The notes under the pieces are model-generated. The model did no database searches and had not been told where the DNA came from. It saw only the letters and a list, made by a program, of their open reading frames with translations. Source: Dechloromonas sp. UBA6271 (lineage in GTDB: Bacteria; Pseudomonadota; Gammaproteobacteria; Burkholderiales; Rhodocyclaceae). Taken from it: a DNA stretch of 64,000 nt. The DNA lies in contig DJUX01000015.1 in NCBI GenBank assembly GCA_002440665.1, positions 16,176 through 80,175 on the forward strand, in the 5' to 3' direction. Each line of letters starts with the position of its first letter. The first letter of the stretch is position 1. The position numbers and the translations under genes are program-made. Shown in pieces: positions 1-8,410 of the stretch.

Positions 1-2
1 AC

Positions 3-1517
3 GAGGCGCAGAAGCTGTGGCTGACCATGCTGGAGCCGCCGGAAGCCTGTCGCCCGGTGCTTGAAGCGCTGATCCGCGACAACCGCGTTGCCGCTGACGA
101 CGTCTGGACCCGTGCCCGCCGGCAATTCGAGGCCAACCGCACTGGCAACGCCAAGAACACACTGGCCGCGCTGCCGGCCAGCCAGACACCCGACGCCAAG
201 GCGCTCGACTTGGTGATTTCCAGCCCGATGGGCTATCTGGCTCGCCAGCCGGGCAACTGGAGCACGACGCGCGCCGGTCGCGAACTGGCGGCGCTGGCGA
301 TACAGCGCATCGCCGCCAACGACCCGCGCGCAGCGGCCAACGAACTGGAAAAGCTGCAAAGCCGCATGCAGGAATCGGAACGCCAGTGGGCGTGGAGCCA
401 GATCGGCCTGCAGGCTGCCAAAAAACATTATTCCGAGGCCGTGGCCTGGTTCGCCCAGGCCGGTTCGGCACCGCTGTCCGATGAAGGCTATCAATGGAAG
501 GTGCGTGCCGCCCTGCGCGCCCGCGACTGGGGCGTGGTGCTGGCGTCGATCAGCGAAATGCCGCCGGCGCTCGCCGCGCAGCCCGAATGGGTTTACTGGC
601 TCGGTCGCGCCTACAAGGCCGGCGGCCTGACCAGCGAAGCCGACGCGTTGTTCGAGAAAATCGCCGGGCAAGCCAATTTCTACGGCAACCTGGCCGACGA
701 GGAGCTCGGGCGCAAGATCCTCGTGCCGCCAAAAGCCAAGGCGCCGACCGCCGAGGAGCAGAAGGCGGCGCGCGACAACTCGGGCATCCGGCGGGCCATG
801 GCCTTCTTCCGCCTCGACATGCGAACCGAGGCGGTCAAGGAGTGGAATTGGTCGCTGCGCGGCATGGACGACCGCGAACTGCTGGCCGCAGCCGATCTGG
901 CGCGGCGCAACCAGATCTGGGACCGCGCCATCAACACCGCCGACCGGACCAAGAACGAGCACGATTTCACGCTGCGCTTCCTCGCGCCCTACGGCGATCA
1001 GGTGCGCCCGGCGGCGCAGAACCAGTCGCTCGACGATGCCTGGGTTTATGGCCTGATGCGCCAGGAAAGCCGCTTCATCACCGTTGCCAAGTCGAATGTC
1101 GGTGCCTCAGGTCTGATGCAGCTGATGCCGGCCACCGCCAAGTGGGTGGCCAAGAAAATCGGCCTCAAGGACTACAACCACGCACGCGTCAACGATACCG
1201 AAATGAATGTGCTGCTCGGTACCAGCTATATGCGCCTGGTCATGGAAAATCTCGACAATCACCCGGTGCTGACCTCGGCCGCCTACAACGCCGGTCCCGG
1301 GCGCGCCAAGAAATGGCGCGCCGACCAGGCGCTGGAAGGTGCGATCTACGCCGAGACCATCCCGTTCAACGAAACCCGTGATTACGTAAAGAAGGTCATG
1401 AGCAACTCGGTCTACTATTCGGCGATTTTCACCGGCCGGCCGGATTCGCTCAAGGCCCGCCTCGGGGTCGTCGGCGCCCGGACCGCCGATGCCCCGAAGG
1501 ATGCGGACTTGCCCTGA
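3..1517 (+). CDS. slt: Soluble lytic murein transglycosylase (Slt70-like), 5' end cut by the window
   Basis: Cleaves the MurNAc-GlcNAc bond of peptidoglycan in the periplasm, leaving 1,6-anhydro ends. The reading frame is open to the left edge (codons before the ATG at 27 read EAQKLWLT), so the true start and signal peptide lie outside the window. The N-terminal two thirds is alpha-helical and superhelix-like (for example WVYWLGRAYKAGG), as in Slt70. The C-terminal goose-lysozyme-type SLT domain has the catalytic Glu in MRQESRF (codon at 1065-1067), followed by GASGLMQLMPATA and AYNAGPGR. The frame ends with TGA at 1515-1517, 36 bp before the next gene. The family assignment is firm; the exact paralogue is inferred. 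Confidence 0.93.
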   Translation, partial: EAQKLWLTMLEPPEACRPVLEALIRDNRVAADDVWTRARRQFEANRTGNAKNTLAALPASQTPDAKALDLVISSPMGYLARQPGNWSTTRAGRELAALAIQRIAANDPRAAANELEKLQSRMQESERQWAWSQIGLQAAKKHYSEAVAWFAQAGSAPLSDEGYQWKVRAALRARDWGVVLASISEMPPALAAQPEWVYWLGRAYKAGGLTSEADALFEKIAGQANFYGNLADEELGRKILVPPKAKAPTAEEQKAARDNSGIRRAMAFFRLDMRTEAVKEWNWSLRGMDDRELLAAADLARRNQIWDRAINTADRTKNEHDFTLRFLAPYGDQVRPAAQNQSLDDAWVYGLMRQESRFITVAKSNVGASGLMQLMPATAKWVAKKIGLKDYNHARVNDTEMNVLLGTSYMRLVMENLDNHPVLTSAAYNAGPGRAKKWRADQALEGAIYAETIPFNETRDYVKKVMSNSVYYSAIFTGRPDSLKARLGVVGARTADAPKDADLP

Positions 1518-1553
1518 TATTCGGAATGCTGCAAAAGAAACACGTGAAACGAA

Positions 1554-3608
1554 ATGCCCCTCGCTACTGACGACGAAGCCCTGCAAGTCCCAGGTGATGC
1601 CTGGGAAATCCTGCGCGACTGCCGCGCCTGGTTCCTGAAGCAGGCCGGGCAACTGCTCCGTGAGGCCGAGCCGGTTTCCGAGGCGGCGCTGGCGGCATTC
1701 GTCAAGGCTGTCGGGGTCTACTTCGACGAGAAGACGACGAGCGAGCGGCGGACTTCCTTCGACCAGCTCGGCGACCTGACCGCTTCCAATATCTCGCTGG
1801 TCGGCGAGTGTGATCTCGAACTGGACATCCGCCTCGGCAGTTTTTCGGCCCTGCTGACCGAGAGCAACGGCAAGGAGTTGTGGCGCGTCTATCTGCGTTT
1901 CGTCACCCTGCTAGGGCGCCCCGATCTCTCGCCGGCCGACAATCCGGTCGGGCCGAAGGCGTTTGCCAAGGGGCTGACGGCCCTGTGCGGCGTGCTTGAC
2001 GAGGCTGCCGACCGCACGCTGGAGCGCATTGGACGGCTGGAAGAGCATTTTTCCGAATTTCTCCCGGCGCTCTATGCCGGTCTCAACGATTTCCTGATCG
2101 GCCGCAAGGTATCGGCCGCCCAGCCGACCATCGTCACGGCACCCGATGCGGCCACGGCGGCGTCGGCTGGCGGCGCGGCCGGCAGCATCGCGATCGACCC
2201 AGCCGTCGCCTTGCAAAGGAGCCTGCTCGGGCAGGCGCAGAGTGGTGGCGGCGCCGTCACCATGGGCGCCGGCGTCGCCGCCTCGCTGCTGAGCCAGGCG
2301 ATGTTCGGTCGCCTGCTGGCGCGCCTCGACGATCTCGAACGGTTAGGCCCTGCCGGGGAGGGTAGCGCGCCGCGCGCGCTCGACTCGACCCGCCTCGGGG
2401 TGCCCGCCGGGGCGCCGGAGGCCGCGGCAATCGATGCCCTGGCGATGATCTTCGAGGCCATCTTCGCGTCACCCACCCTGCCCGACCCGATCAAGACGGC
2501 GCTCTCCAGCCTGCAGATTCCCACCTTGCGGGCGGTCATGCTCGATCGGGATTTCTTTACGGCCGACGCCCATCCGGCGCGCCAGCTGCTCGACAAGATG
2601 GCGCGTGCCGCGGTCGGCCTGCCGTTCGACGTTTCGTCCCGGCATCCGTTGTGCGCGATCATCCAGCAGATCGCCTCGCGCGTGCGCGCCGAGTACGTCA
2701 ACGATACGCAGGTGCTGTCGCGCTATGTCGGCGAACTCGACAAGCTGATTGCCCGCCGCGACAACGCCGCCGCGCAGGCGGCGGCAAGCTACCGCCCGCT
2801 GATCCAGCGCCTGGAACAGGGCGATCAGGCAGATTTGGCGAGCCGCCAGGCGATCGACACCTTCTGCCTGCGCACCGACGTGCCGCCGGCCATTTCGCGC
2901 TTCCTGCGCGACCACTGGCAGCGACTGCTGCGGCAGGTCTGGCTGGAGAGCGGTGAGGAGAGCGCGGGGTGGCAGGAAAACAAGGCGGTCGTCGATCAAT
3001 TGCTGTGGAGCGTCCAGCCCAAGGTCGACATTGAAGAGCGCAAACGGCTGGCGCGCGAACTGCCGCAGATGCTGCAAAAAATTTCCGCCGGCATGCAGCG
3101 GGTGTCAGTGCCGGAGGCGGCGCGCGCCGAGTTTCTCGACGCCTGCTTTGCCCTGCAGACGGCGGCGATGCGCGGTGCCCCGCACCAGGAAGCCGAAGCC
3201 ATGCCACCGGTGACGCCGGCTGCGGCGCGGCCGGTGGCCGGCGTGGCGCCGGCCCTCAGCGAATTGTGCAGCGGTGTTCAGCGGCTGCGCATCTACGACC
3301 TGGGCGGTGCCGTTCGTGGCGCCGGCCGCTATCGTCAATCAGCTGTCCGCGCAGGTGACTGGCTGAGCTTCCGGCTGGCCGACGAGGAGCCGATCTGCGG
3401 CCGCATCGGCCATGTCGCCAAGGGCAGCGGCAAGTTGCTGCTGGCCAATCCGGACTGGGACTTCGCCGTCCTGCTGCATCCAGCGATTGCCGAGAGTCAG
3501 ATCAAGGAAGGCCGGGCCAGCATCAGTTCCGGGGTTTCCCTGTTCAATGCGGCAGCCGAGCAGGCGCTGCAGCAAGCGCCCAGGCAGGTCGGACTTAACG
3601 CAAGCTGA
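1554..3608 (+). CDS. DUF1631-type conserved protein
   Basis: A 684-residue cytoplasmic protein without signal peptide or membrane segment. The overall layout resembles the proteobacterial DUF1631 family, whose function is not established: a helical N-terminal half with DLTASNISLVGECDLELDIRL around residues 82-102, a long helical middle, and a C-terminal stretch (about 590-660) alternating short strands such as GDWLSFRLADEEPICGRI and LLLANPDWDFAVLLHP. The Ala/Gly-rich insert around residues 190-240 looks like a linker. The Shine-Dalgarno sequence before the ATG is weak. The family call rests on memory of the domain layout, not on a search. Confidence 0.7.
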   Translation: MPLATDDEALQVPGDAWEILRDCRAWFLKQAGQLLREAEPVSEAALAAFVKAVGVYFDEKTTSERRTSFDQLGDLTASNISLVGECDLELDIRLGSFSALLTESNGKELWRVYLRFVTLLGRPDLSPADNPVGPKAFAKGLTALCGVLDEAADRTLERIGRLEEHFSEFLPALYAGLNDFLIGRKVSAAQPTIVTAPDAATAASAGGAAGSIAIDPAVALQRSLLGQAQSGGGAVTMGAGVAASLLSQAMFGRLLARLDDLERLGPAGEGSAPRALDSTRLGVPAGAPEAAAIDALAMIFEAIFASPTLPDPIKTALSSLQIPTLRAVMLDRDFFTADAHPARQLLDKMARAAVGLPFDVSSRHPLCAIIQQIASRVRAEYVNDTQVLSRYVGELDKLIARRDNAAAQAAASYRPLIQRLEQGDQADLASRQAIDTFCLRTDVPPAISRFLRDHWQRLLRQVWLESGEESAGWQENKAVVDQLLWSVQPKVDIEERKRLARELPQMLQKISAGMQRVSVPEAARAEFLDACFALQTAAMRGAPHQEAEAMPPVTPAAARPVAGVAPALSELCSGVQRLRIYDLGGAVRGAGRYRQSAVRAGDWLSFRLADEEPICGRIGHVAKGSGKLLLANPDWDFAVLLHPAIAESQIKEGRASISSGVSLFNAAAEQALQQAPRQVGLNAS

Positions 3609-3740
3609 GCGATTCCGCATAAAACTGCGATTTTGTACGGCCACGATAAATTTCACGCATCCGAAATTTTGGCCGCTCACCCTCATCTTGGTACGCCGCT
3701 GCTATCCGCCCGGTTGTGCACGAAGACAGCCCGCCTGCTA

Positions 3741-3762
3741 TTCAGTTTTCACAGAAACTGAA
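3741..3762. repeat. Perfect 8-bp inverted repeat between DUF1631 gene and PEP-CTERM gene
   Basis: TTCAGTTT and AAACTGAA flank a 6-nt spacer (TCACAG). No U-run follows on either strand, so it is not a standard terminator. It lies in the 237-bp gap between convergent genes and may be an RNA hairpin or a protein site. Apart from this and the hairpin at 3797-3819 I see nothing else in the gap. Confidence 0.45.
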
Positions 3763-3796
3763 GCGTTTATGGCTACTCGGTCCCACCAAAGTGAAA

Positions 3797-3819
3797 CGGG
3801 CCGCTCAATGAGCGGCCCG
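3797..3819 (-). terminator. Hairpin terminator for the THxN PEP-CTERM gene
   Basis: CGGGCCGCTC pairs with GAGCGGCCCG around a 3-nt loop. Reading leftwards on the minus strand the stem is followed by TTTCACTTT, an imperfect U-tract. It sits 27 bp beyond the stop codon of the minus-strand gene ending at 3846. Confidence 0.65.
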
Positions 3820-3845
3820 AAATATTACTACCGGAATGAAGCCAG

Positions 3846-4826
3846 TCAGGCGTTATTGCGACGACGCAGAGCGCCGAGACCAAAGAGGCCGAGACCCAAG
3901 AGTGCCAGACTGCCCGGTTCCGGGACTGATATCGTCGTATTGGTGATGGCGAAGCCGAAGCGTTCCGTAGTAGTTGTCCCTTCAAGCGTACGGAAACCGA
4001 AGCATCCATTGGCCAAACCAAGATAGGTACATTCGCCATTCGTCAGGTGGCCGATACCGATTTGATCTACGGTTCCGTCAGCCTTCAGTTGAAGAATATG
4101 AGCAAAGTACGTATCGCCGAGATACGAAAAGGCGTTGTTGATGACATTCACACCCGTGTAACCAAGCAAGTCAGGGCAGCCATTTGTCCAGGAAGCAGGG
4201 TTTGAACCATCTGCGCACAACCCGTTAGCATTGCCGCCATTAGGGGTTTCGCGGAACTGGAAGTTGAAGGTCAGTGTCGGACCTGATACCGATGGAGGGC
4301 TGGTGTATGTTCCGTTTGGATTGACGTTCGGGAAAAACGTGATCGTGTCGGTGAACGTCGCAGCGGTCAAGGTACGGAAGCCGCCATCGAGTACGTTGTT
4401 CCAGTGGGTAAACGATGTCCCTCTACCGATTTCGTTACCGGTGAAGACGCCGTCTGCGCTAACGGTAACAGGGTGCCCCTGCTGTGCCGACGTGGCCGGA
4501 CTTCCCGAAGGACCTGTCGTAGTCAGCGTTTCCGGGCTGCTTGCAAAACTGCCGATTGTCAAGGCGCTGCGATTATTCGCGGAATTTGAGGACGGATTTT
4601 TGAAGTCACCATTCACATTTCCCCAAGAGAGCTCATAAGTACTACTTGAGGGTGAGCCTCCGGTACCATTACCACCAAAAACGGGCGTGCCCGTGAACTG
4701 CAGGTCGGTCGAGTAGCCCCAATCAGTCACTGGTGCTGCTTGGGCGGACATGGATGCCACTCCAAATGCCATGGCTGATGCCGCAACGACGGCCCGGAGC
4801 TTCATTTGATTGTTTAGCTGTGTCAT
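3846..4826 (-). CDS. THxN-type PEP-CTERM sorting domain protein
   Basis: Predicted exported protein of 326 residues handled by the exosortase system. It has an N-terminal signal peptide ending near SAQAA (about residue 31). The middle is rich in Asn, Gly, Thr and Ser and carries SFTHWNN, matching the T-H-x-N signature of the THxN PEP-CTERM family. The C-terminal tripartite signal has VPEPGSLALLGLG, a hydrophobic helix and a final RRRNNA. The start is fixed by AGGAGG six bases before the ATG at 4826. A sigma-54 promoter lies at 4869-4885 and a terminator at 3797-3819, so it is probably monocistronic. The biochemical role of THxN proteins is unknown; association with the cell surface or extracellular matrix is inferred from the sorting signal. 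Confidence 0.9.
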   Translation of the reverse strand: MTQLNNQMKLRAVVAASAMAFGVASMSAQAAPVTDWGYSTDLQFTGTPVFGGNGTGGSPSSSTYELSWGNVNGDFKNPSSNSANNRSALTIGSFASSPETLTTTGPSGSPATSAQQGHPVTVSADGVFTGNEIGRGTSFTHWNNVLDGGFRTLTAATFTDTITFFPNVNPNGTYTSPPSVSGPTLTFNFQFRETPNGGNANGLCADGSNPASWTNGCPDLLGYTGVNVINNAFSYLGDTYFAHILQLKADGTVDQIGIGHLTNGECTYLGLANGCFGFRTLEGTTTTERFGFAITNTTISVPEPGSLALLGLGLFGLGALRRRNNA

Positions 4827-4868
4827 TTTTTCCTCCTTAAGGGAAAAATCTTTGCTACGTTGCTACCA

Positions 4869-4885
4869 ATGCATCAGGCGTGCCA
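4869..4885 (-). promoter_or_regulatory. Sigma-54 (-24/-12) promoter of the THxN PEP-CTERM gene
   Basis: The minus strand reads TGGCACGCCTGATGCAT. The RpoN consensus is TGGCACG-N4-TTGCA; only one base of the -12 element differs and the GG-N10-GC spacing is exact. The predicted transcription start near 4858 leaves a leader of about 30 nt containing AGGAGG. PEP-CTERM genes in Zoogloea-like bacteria are known to depend on RpoN and the PrsK/PrsR pair, which agrees. Confidence 0.8.
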
Positions 4886-4987
4886 GCACGCATAACGCAT
4901 TGATTTTTCGTGGGAGGCTGATTTTTTCAGACTGCGAGTCGGACTTGAGTGTAAGGATTTTCGACAGTGCGTCAGGCGAGCATCCTG

Positions 4988-5007
4988 AACTTTCGCTGAC
5001 GAAAGTT
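4988..5007. promoter_or_regulatory. Perfect inverted repeat, candidate enhancer-binding site
   Basis: AACTTTCG-CTGA-CGAAAGTT, 8-bp arms. Its centre is about 138 bp upstream of the predicted sigma-54 start, the usual range for an upstream activating sequence. Binding by a PrsR-type activator is inference. The second PEP-CTERM promoter lacks an identical copy. Confidence 0.45.
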
Positions 5008-5158
5008 GATTCCTGGCTATCTGACATCAGCCGGGAAAACCACCATGCGGTTCACGTTTTGTATTCCGGGGTACGCCGGGATGCGGAAAAATCCGTGCCG
5101 GACAGCAATGGACAACGACTTTAAGATGCAATCAGCGTGTCCCAAGGGGCGCCGCCGC

Positions 5159-5908
5159 TCAGGACGCTGCGCGATAGTGCCTGTCGAGCTGCGCGTTTAC
5201 GTGTGTAAAGACCGATTTCAGCAGAGGTTCGAGGTTGGTGATGACGTGCTGGACATCCATCACTGCCGGGGCGCGAAAGCCGCGGTGTTCGGTGGGCTTG
5301 CCGATCTGCACGTTAGTAATGCCGATTTTGTTGAGGTGCCGGGCTAGCCGGGGCTCGGAGAGCAGAAACAGGTGCTCCAGCCCGTGCCGCGCCGCAATCG
5401 CGAATACGCCCATGTACAACCCGATCAGGAGCCAGGCGAAGCGCGGCTGTTCGGCGTTGCCCGGCTCGCTGTCCTGCACGGAGCCGGCCGGTGTGTGTTT
5501 CTCGCCGCGGCGGCGGCGATACTGCCCGACGATGGCGAGCCGCGATACCTCGGCGATCTTGTCGCGCGGCATTTTGGCGGGATCGACGAGCGTGCGGTGA
5601 AGAGCAGGTCCACATGTCTGTTCGAAAGGCAGCGGGGCGTGCGGATCGTCCGGCGCCGTCAGGATCAGGCGTACACAGCCGATAAAGTCGCCCGAGGCCC
5701 GACTGCGAATCAGGCAATGAAGCGCATGGGCGTCGTAGGCATCCGTTTCCATCCCGTCCGCACGCGTGTTCTCCCATTCCAGATCCTCGCAGTACACGCT
5801 GTGACGGATACGAAATGCCGCGGCTTTTTCGTTGTCGCTGATCGCGGGCAGAATTTCAAAGTACTTGCTGAAGCCATCGCCGGTACAGCTGCTTTCCGGG
5901 AACGTCAT
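5159..5908 (-). CDS. PEP-CTERM/exosortase system-associated acyltransferase
   Basis: A 249-residue GNAT-fold protein of the type found only in genomes with the PEP-CTERM/exosortase system; these resemble acyl-homoserine-lactone synthases and FeeM-like N-acyl amino acid synthases. Visible features are FRIRHSVYCEDLEWE near residues 32-46 (equivalent to the LuxI-type N-terminal motif), ALHCLIRSRASGDFIGCVRLIL near 64-85, and EVSRLAIV near 120. The start at 5908 has GAGGGGG eight bases upstream. It lies 100 bp downstream of a nitroreductase-fold gene on the same strand, so co-transcription is possible. Acyl donor and acceptor are unknown for the family; an acylated amino acid or related small molecule is the plausible product. 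No terminator is obvious. Confidence 0.85.
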   Translation of the reverse strand: MTFPESSCTGDGFSKYFEILPAISDNEKAAAFRIRHSVYCEDLEWENTRADGMETDAYDAHALHCLIRSRASGDFIGCVRLILTAPDDPHAPLPFEQTCGPALHRTLVDPAKMPRDKIAEVSRLAIVGQYRRRRGEKHTPAGSVQDSEPGNAEQPRFAWLLIGLYMGVFAIAARHGLEHLFLLSEPRLARHLNKIGITNVQIGKPTEHRGFRAPAVMDVQHVITNLEPLLKSVFTHVNAQLDRHYRAAS

Positions 5909-6008
5909 ATTTTTATCCCCCTCTTGATGATTCCTGGAGCAAAACCACAGAACGGTCCGTGGTGGATTTCTTTGGTGGTGCTCATTGCTTTCTTTGGATC
6001 TCGATCAT

Positions 6009-7094
6009 TTACGCATTCCCCATCGATATTGTGCTTTCCATCGGCAAGCGCCGGGAACGAACGGGATTCTCGATTTTAGGAATTCCAACTCGCAACATCA
6101 TATAAACCGTGTCGTCATCCGAGCCCAGGAATTCTGAGACGCGACTCGCCAGCGCGTTGACTGGCGCGCGAAATCGCTGCGCAACAAGTCCGGCACGTAG
6201 CCGATACAACTGATCGGCAAGCACGTAGTAGGGATGAACGGCGATACCTTCGTCGTTCAGTGTAATCCACAGACGCTCCATCAAGCGACCGGCTGCCAGT
6301 TCGTTGCCCCCTTCTTGTGCCGGTCCCGCGATCAACAGGAGTGCTGCGGACTGTTGCAGCAGGGCGGCTTCAAGGAATGCAAACAGCTTGTAGGCGCCGA
6401 AGTGGTTGAGGATCGCCATTCGCTGCCAGTTGAGCGATAGCTTCAGCAACTTGGCGGCACCTGGGGGAAGCAACAGGGTTGCTACATCCAGTCCGTCGCC
6501 TTTGGCGACCTCTTCCGGCGTAAAGCGAAGGCTGGCTTCAAGCCACCGGTGGATTTCCTCGGTCTGGAAGCGCACTTCGGAGGCATTGCGAACCCAGCCG
6601 GCAAGGTGTTTTTTTTGGCTACGTTCGGCAGCCACGATGGTGCGCAACCGGCCTTCGGTCATCGCAGCGAGCCGAGTGGTCAATGTCGGGGCGAGTGGAT
6701 TTGTTCGAAATGGACTGCGATTGGTATGTCGGCGAAACAATGCACCGTCTGATTCATCTGATGAACAGGGCAGCGGACCATTCCAAGCAATCGTTGCGAA
6801 TGGCTCAGCTGCGCCACCGTGCCCAAGCTTTAGTACTGTAGCGGGTAGCTGTAAGGATTTCACCGCAAGTGCGAGATTCTCGATAACGGCACCCATGGCC
6901 ATCAGGTTGGCCGGATGATCAAAGCCCAGCCCCGCTCCTCCACGAACCTGATCCATGTGCAGCGAGAGGCTCTCGCCATCCCAGACAAATCGCCATGGCT
7001 GGGAGTTATCAGCGGAGGGAGCTTGTTGTCCAGCGCGAACCAGTTGCCTCACCCATTCCGGGGCAGTCAGTGTTTCAGTGGTTGTATTTATCAT
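6009..7094 (-). CDS. Nitroreductase-family (Acg-like) flavin protein, copy 2
   Basis: A 361-residue protein with the FMN-binding N-terminal motif APSADNSQPWRF at residues 25-36 and a long divergent body, larger than classical nitroreductases (about 200 residues) and similar in size to Acg-type or tandem half-nitroreductase proteins. The in-frame GTG at 7100 is an alternative, but the ATG at 7094 has GAGGTG at good spacing and is preferred. It is followed by the acyltransferase gene and preceded, on the same strand, by a second nitroreductase-fold gene with which it shares the APS(A/G)DN(S/T)QPWRF motif. It probably performs a flavin-dependent redox step or sequesters FMN; the substrate is unknown. 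Confidence 0.8.
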   Translation of the reverse strand: MINTTTETLTAPEWVRQLVRAGQQAPSADNSQPWRFVWDGESLSLHMDQVRGGAGLGFDHPANLMAMGAVIENLALAVKSLQLPATVLKLGHGGAAEPFATIAWNGPLPCSSDESDGALFRRHTNRSPFRTNPLAPTLTTRLAAMTEGRLRTIVAAERSQKKHLAGWVRNASEVRFQTEEIHRWLEASLRFTPEEVAKGDGLDVATLLLPPGAAKLLKLSLNWQRMAILNHFGAYKLFAFLEAALLQQSAALLLIAGPAQEGGNELAAGRLMERLWITLNDEGIAVHPYYVLADQLYRLRAGLVAQRFRAPVNALASRVSEFLGSDDDTVYMMLRVGIPKIENPVRSRRLPMESTISMGNA

Positions 7095-7342
7095 GAACAC
7101 ACCTCAGCAAATTGAATAGCTCCATAGGGGGAATTGCCTTGGGAATGGGAGTGGTCGGGTATGTGAGTTCTGAAGTGCGCCTGAACCTGCGCGCCGATGC
7201 TGTTTCCGAATACTCCTCCAGAAAATTTATAGAATACACATTTAGGGGTCTGTTCGCGGTATCCAAGATGTGTTTACTGAATTGCTCTGAGACTTGCCGA
7301 GAAAAGGCCCTGATTTACCGCCAAGGTATATCACTGTCCATT
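7095..7342. other. 248-bp gap between the two nitroreductase genes
   Basis: Relatively AT-rich. No terminator or canonical promoter is clear. A minus-strand frame of 63 codons (7266 to 7075, TTG start, no clear ribosome binding site) crosses it; I do not annotate it as a gene but list it as an observation because a peptide substrate for the nearby E1-like enzyme could be encoded nearby. Confidence 0.4.
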
Positions 7343-8410
7343 TCAGGTGGTCATGAGGTTTTCTGTATCTTTTCTCAATGATCGCGAACGTGGTTGGGGC
7401 GAGTTTCCGACGCGGCAGAAAAAAGCATAGGGGGTATTGTTGCCCGCCCCTGCGAGTTGCTCGAATTTCCCGGCAAGTTCGACGGCGGCATCGTTAATCG
7501 TGGCAAGCTGGGAAATGGGGCGCCCCGCCCTGACATACCACCGGAAGATCAGCGGTGTCATCTCCGGTTGCAGTTGCAGCCCCAGTGAAGTGGCGGTTAG
7601 CCAGAACTGTTGTAACGCGATGCCGGACAGCACGTAGTCCTGCAGCGATGCTGGTGTTTTTTCCGGCCGGATCAGAATATGCGAGGCGCAACGCAGGGCC
7701 GGAACGAAGTCCATTTGCACGCGGGGGGCGATGGTTCCGCCCATATAGCGATTGAAGAAAGTCACTCGCTCCCAGCTGTGCATGACCCATTTCATGATCC
7801 TGGCCGTCAATGGGTCGACACCGAGCGCCTGGTCTGGAATACGGTCGTTGCTGAAGCGGGCATTCCACTCGATGACGTCACGATGGACCCGAAAAGCCTC
7901 GGGGCAGGTCAGCCGCAGATGAGCGTTGTCCCAAAGGAGCCGCGCCACAGCCAGACGATCCGTGAATGACTCGAGGTATTGAAGCGTGTAAGAATTTCCA
8001 ACACTGGTTGCCAGCGCTTCCTTTTCCGTAGCGGACAGCGGAATGGTACGCATTGGCCGGCGCTGGACGCAACGCTTCTCGATGAAGCGGACGAGAGGAT
8101 CCTCCTGAATCTCTGCAGCTTGAAGCATGACATCGTAGATCGGTGCATCGTCCGGGCAACCGCCCCGGATATTCCACACGGCCTTGAGGCCAAAGCGTGT
8201 CGCCGCCAGTCTCAGGGTCTCGAGCAGGGCGCCATGCGCCATCTGGCTGGCGTGCCCGTCGAAATCGTAAATGACGTGTTTGCGGGTATCGTGACCATGA
8301 ATGGCAATGTGTGCGTCGTCGATGATCTCGAAGCGCCAGGGTTGCGTGTTGTCGCCGCTCGGAGCCCACCGGGCAAGGTCGAGGATTTGCAGCAGTGTTT
8401 GCCGGTTCAT
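7343..8410 (-). CDS. Nitroreductase-family (Acg-like) flavin protein, copy 1
   Basis: A 355-residue protein when started at the ATG at 8410 (MNRQTLLQILDLARWAPSG). The frame stays open further upstream, but that extension has no family resemblance. The FMN motif APSGDNTQPWRF is at residues 16-27; HASQMAHGALLETLRLAA (about 53-70) and the C-terminal PYAFFCRVG resemble the flavin and dimer regions of the superfamily. The ribosome binding site is weak. It is clearly diverged from copy 2 (6009-7094), so this is an old duplication or two subfamilies rather than a recent repeat. A redox role in the same pathway as the acyltransferase and ThiF-like protein is inferred from clustering. Confidence 0.82.
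   Translation of the reverse strand: MNRQTLLQILDLARWAPSGDNTQPWRFEIIDDAHIAIHGHDTRKHVIYDFDGHASQMAHGALLETLRLAATRFGLKAVWNIRGGCPDDAPIYDVMLQAAEIQEDPLVRFIEKRCVQRRPMRTIPLSATEKEALATSVGNSYTLQYLESFTDRLAVARLLWDNAHLRLTCPEAFRVHRDVIEWNARFSNDRIPDQALGVDPLTARIMKWVMHSWERVTFFNRYMGGTIAPRVQMDFVPALRCASHILIRPEKTPASLQDYVLSGIALQQFWLTATSLGLQLQPEMTPLIFRWYVRAGRPISQLATINDAAVELAGKFEQLAGAGNNTPYAFFCRVGNSPQPRSRSLRKDTENLMTT

Larger units (their letters stand above)
4827..5158. other. 332-bp regulatory intergenic region
   Basis: Lies between the acyltransferase gene (ending at 5159, minus) and the PEP-CTERM gene start (4826, minus). It holds the ribosome binding site, a -24/-12 promoter (4869-4885) and a perfect inverted repeat (4988-5007) at a distance typical for an enhancer-binding protein. 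No convincing small gene is visible. Confidence 0.6.
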
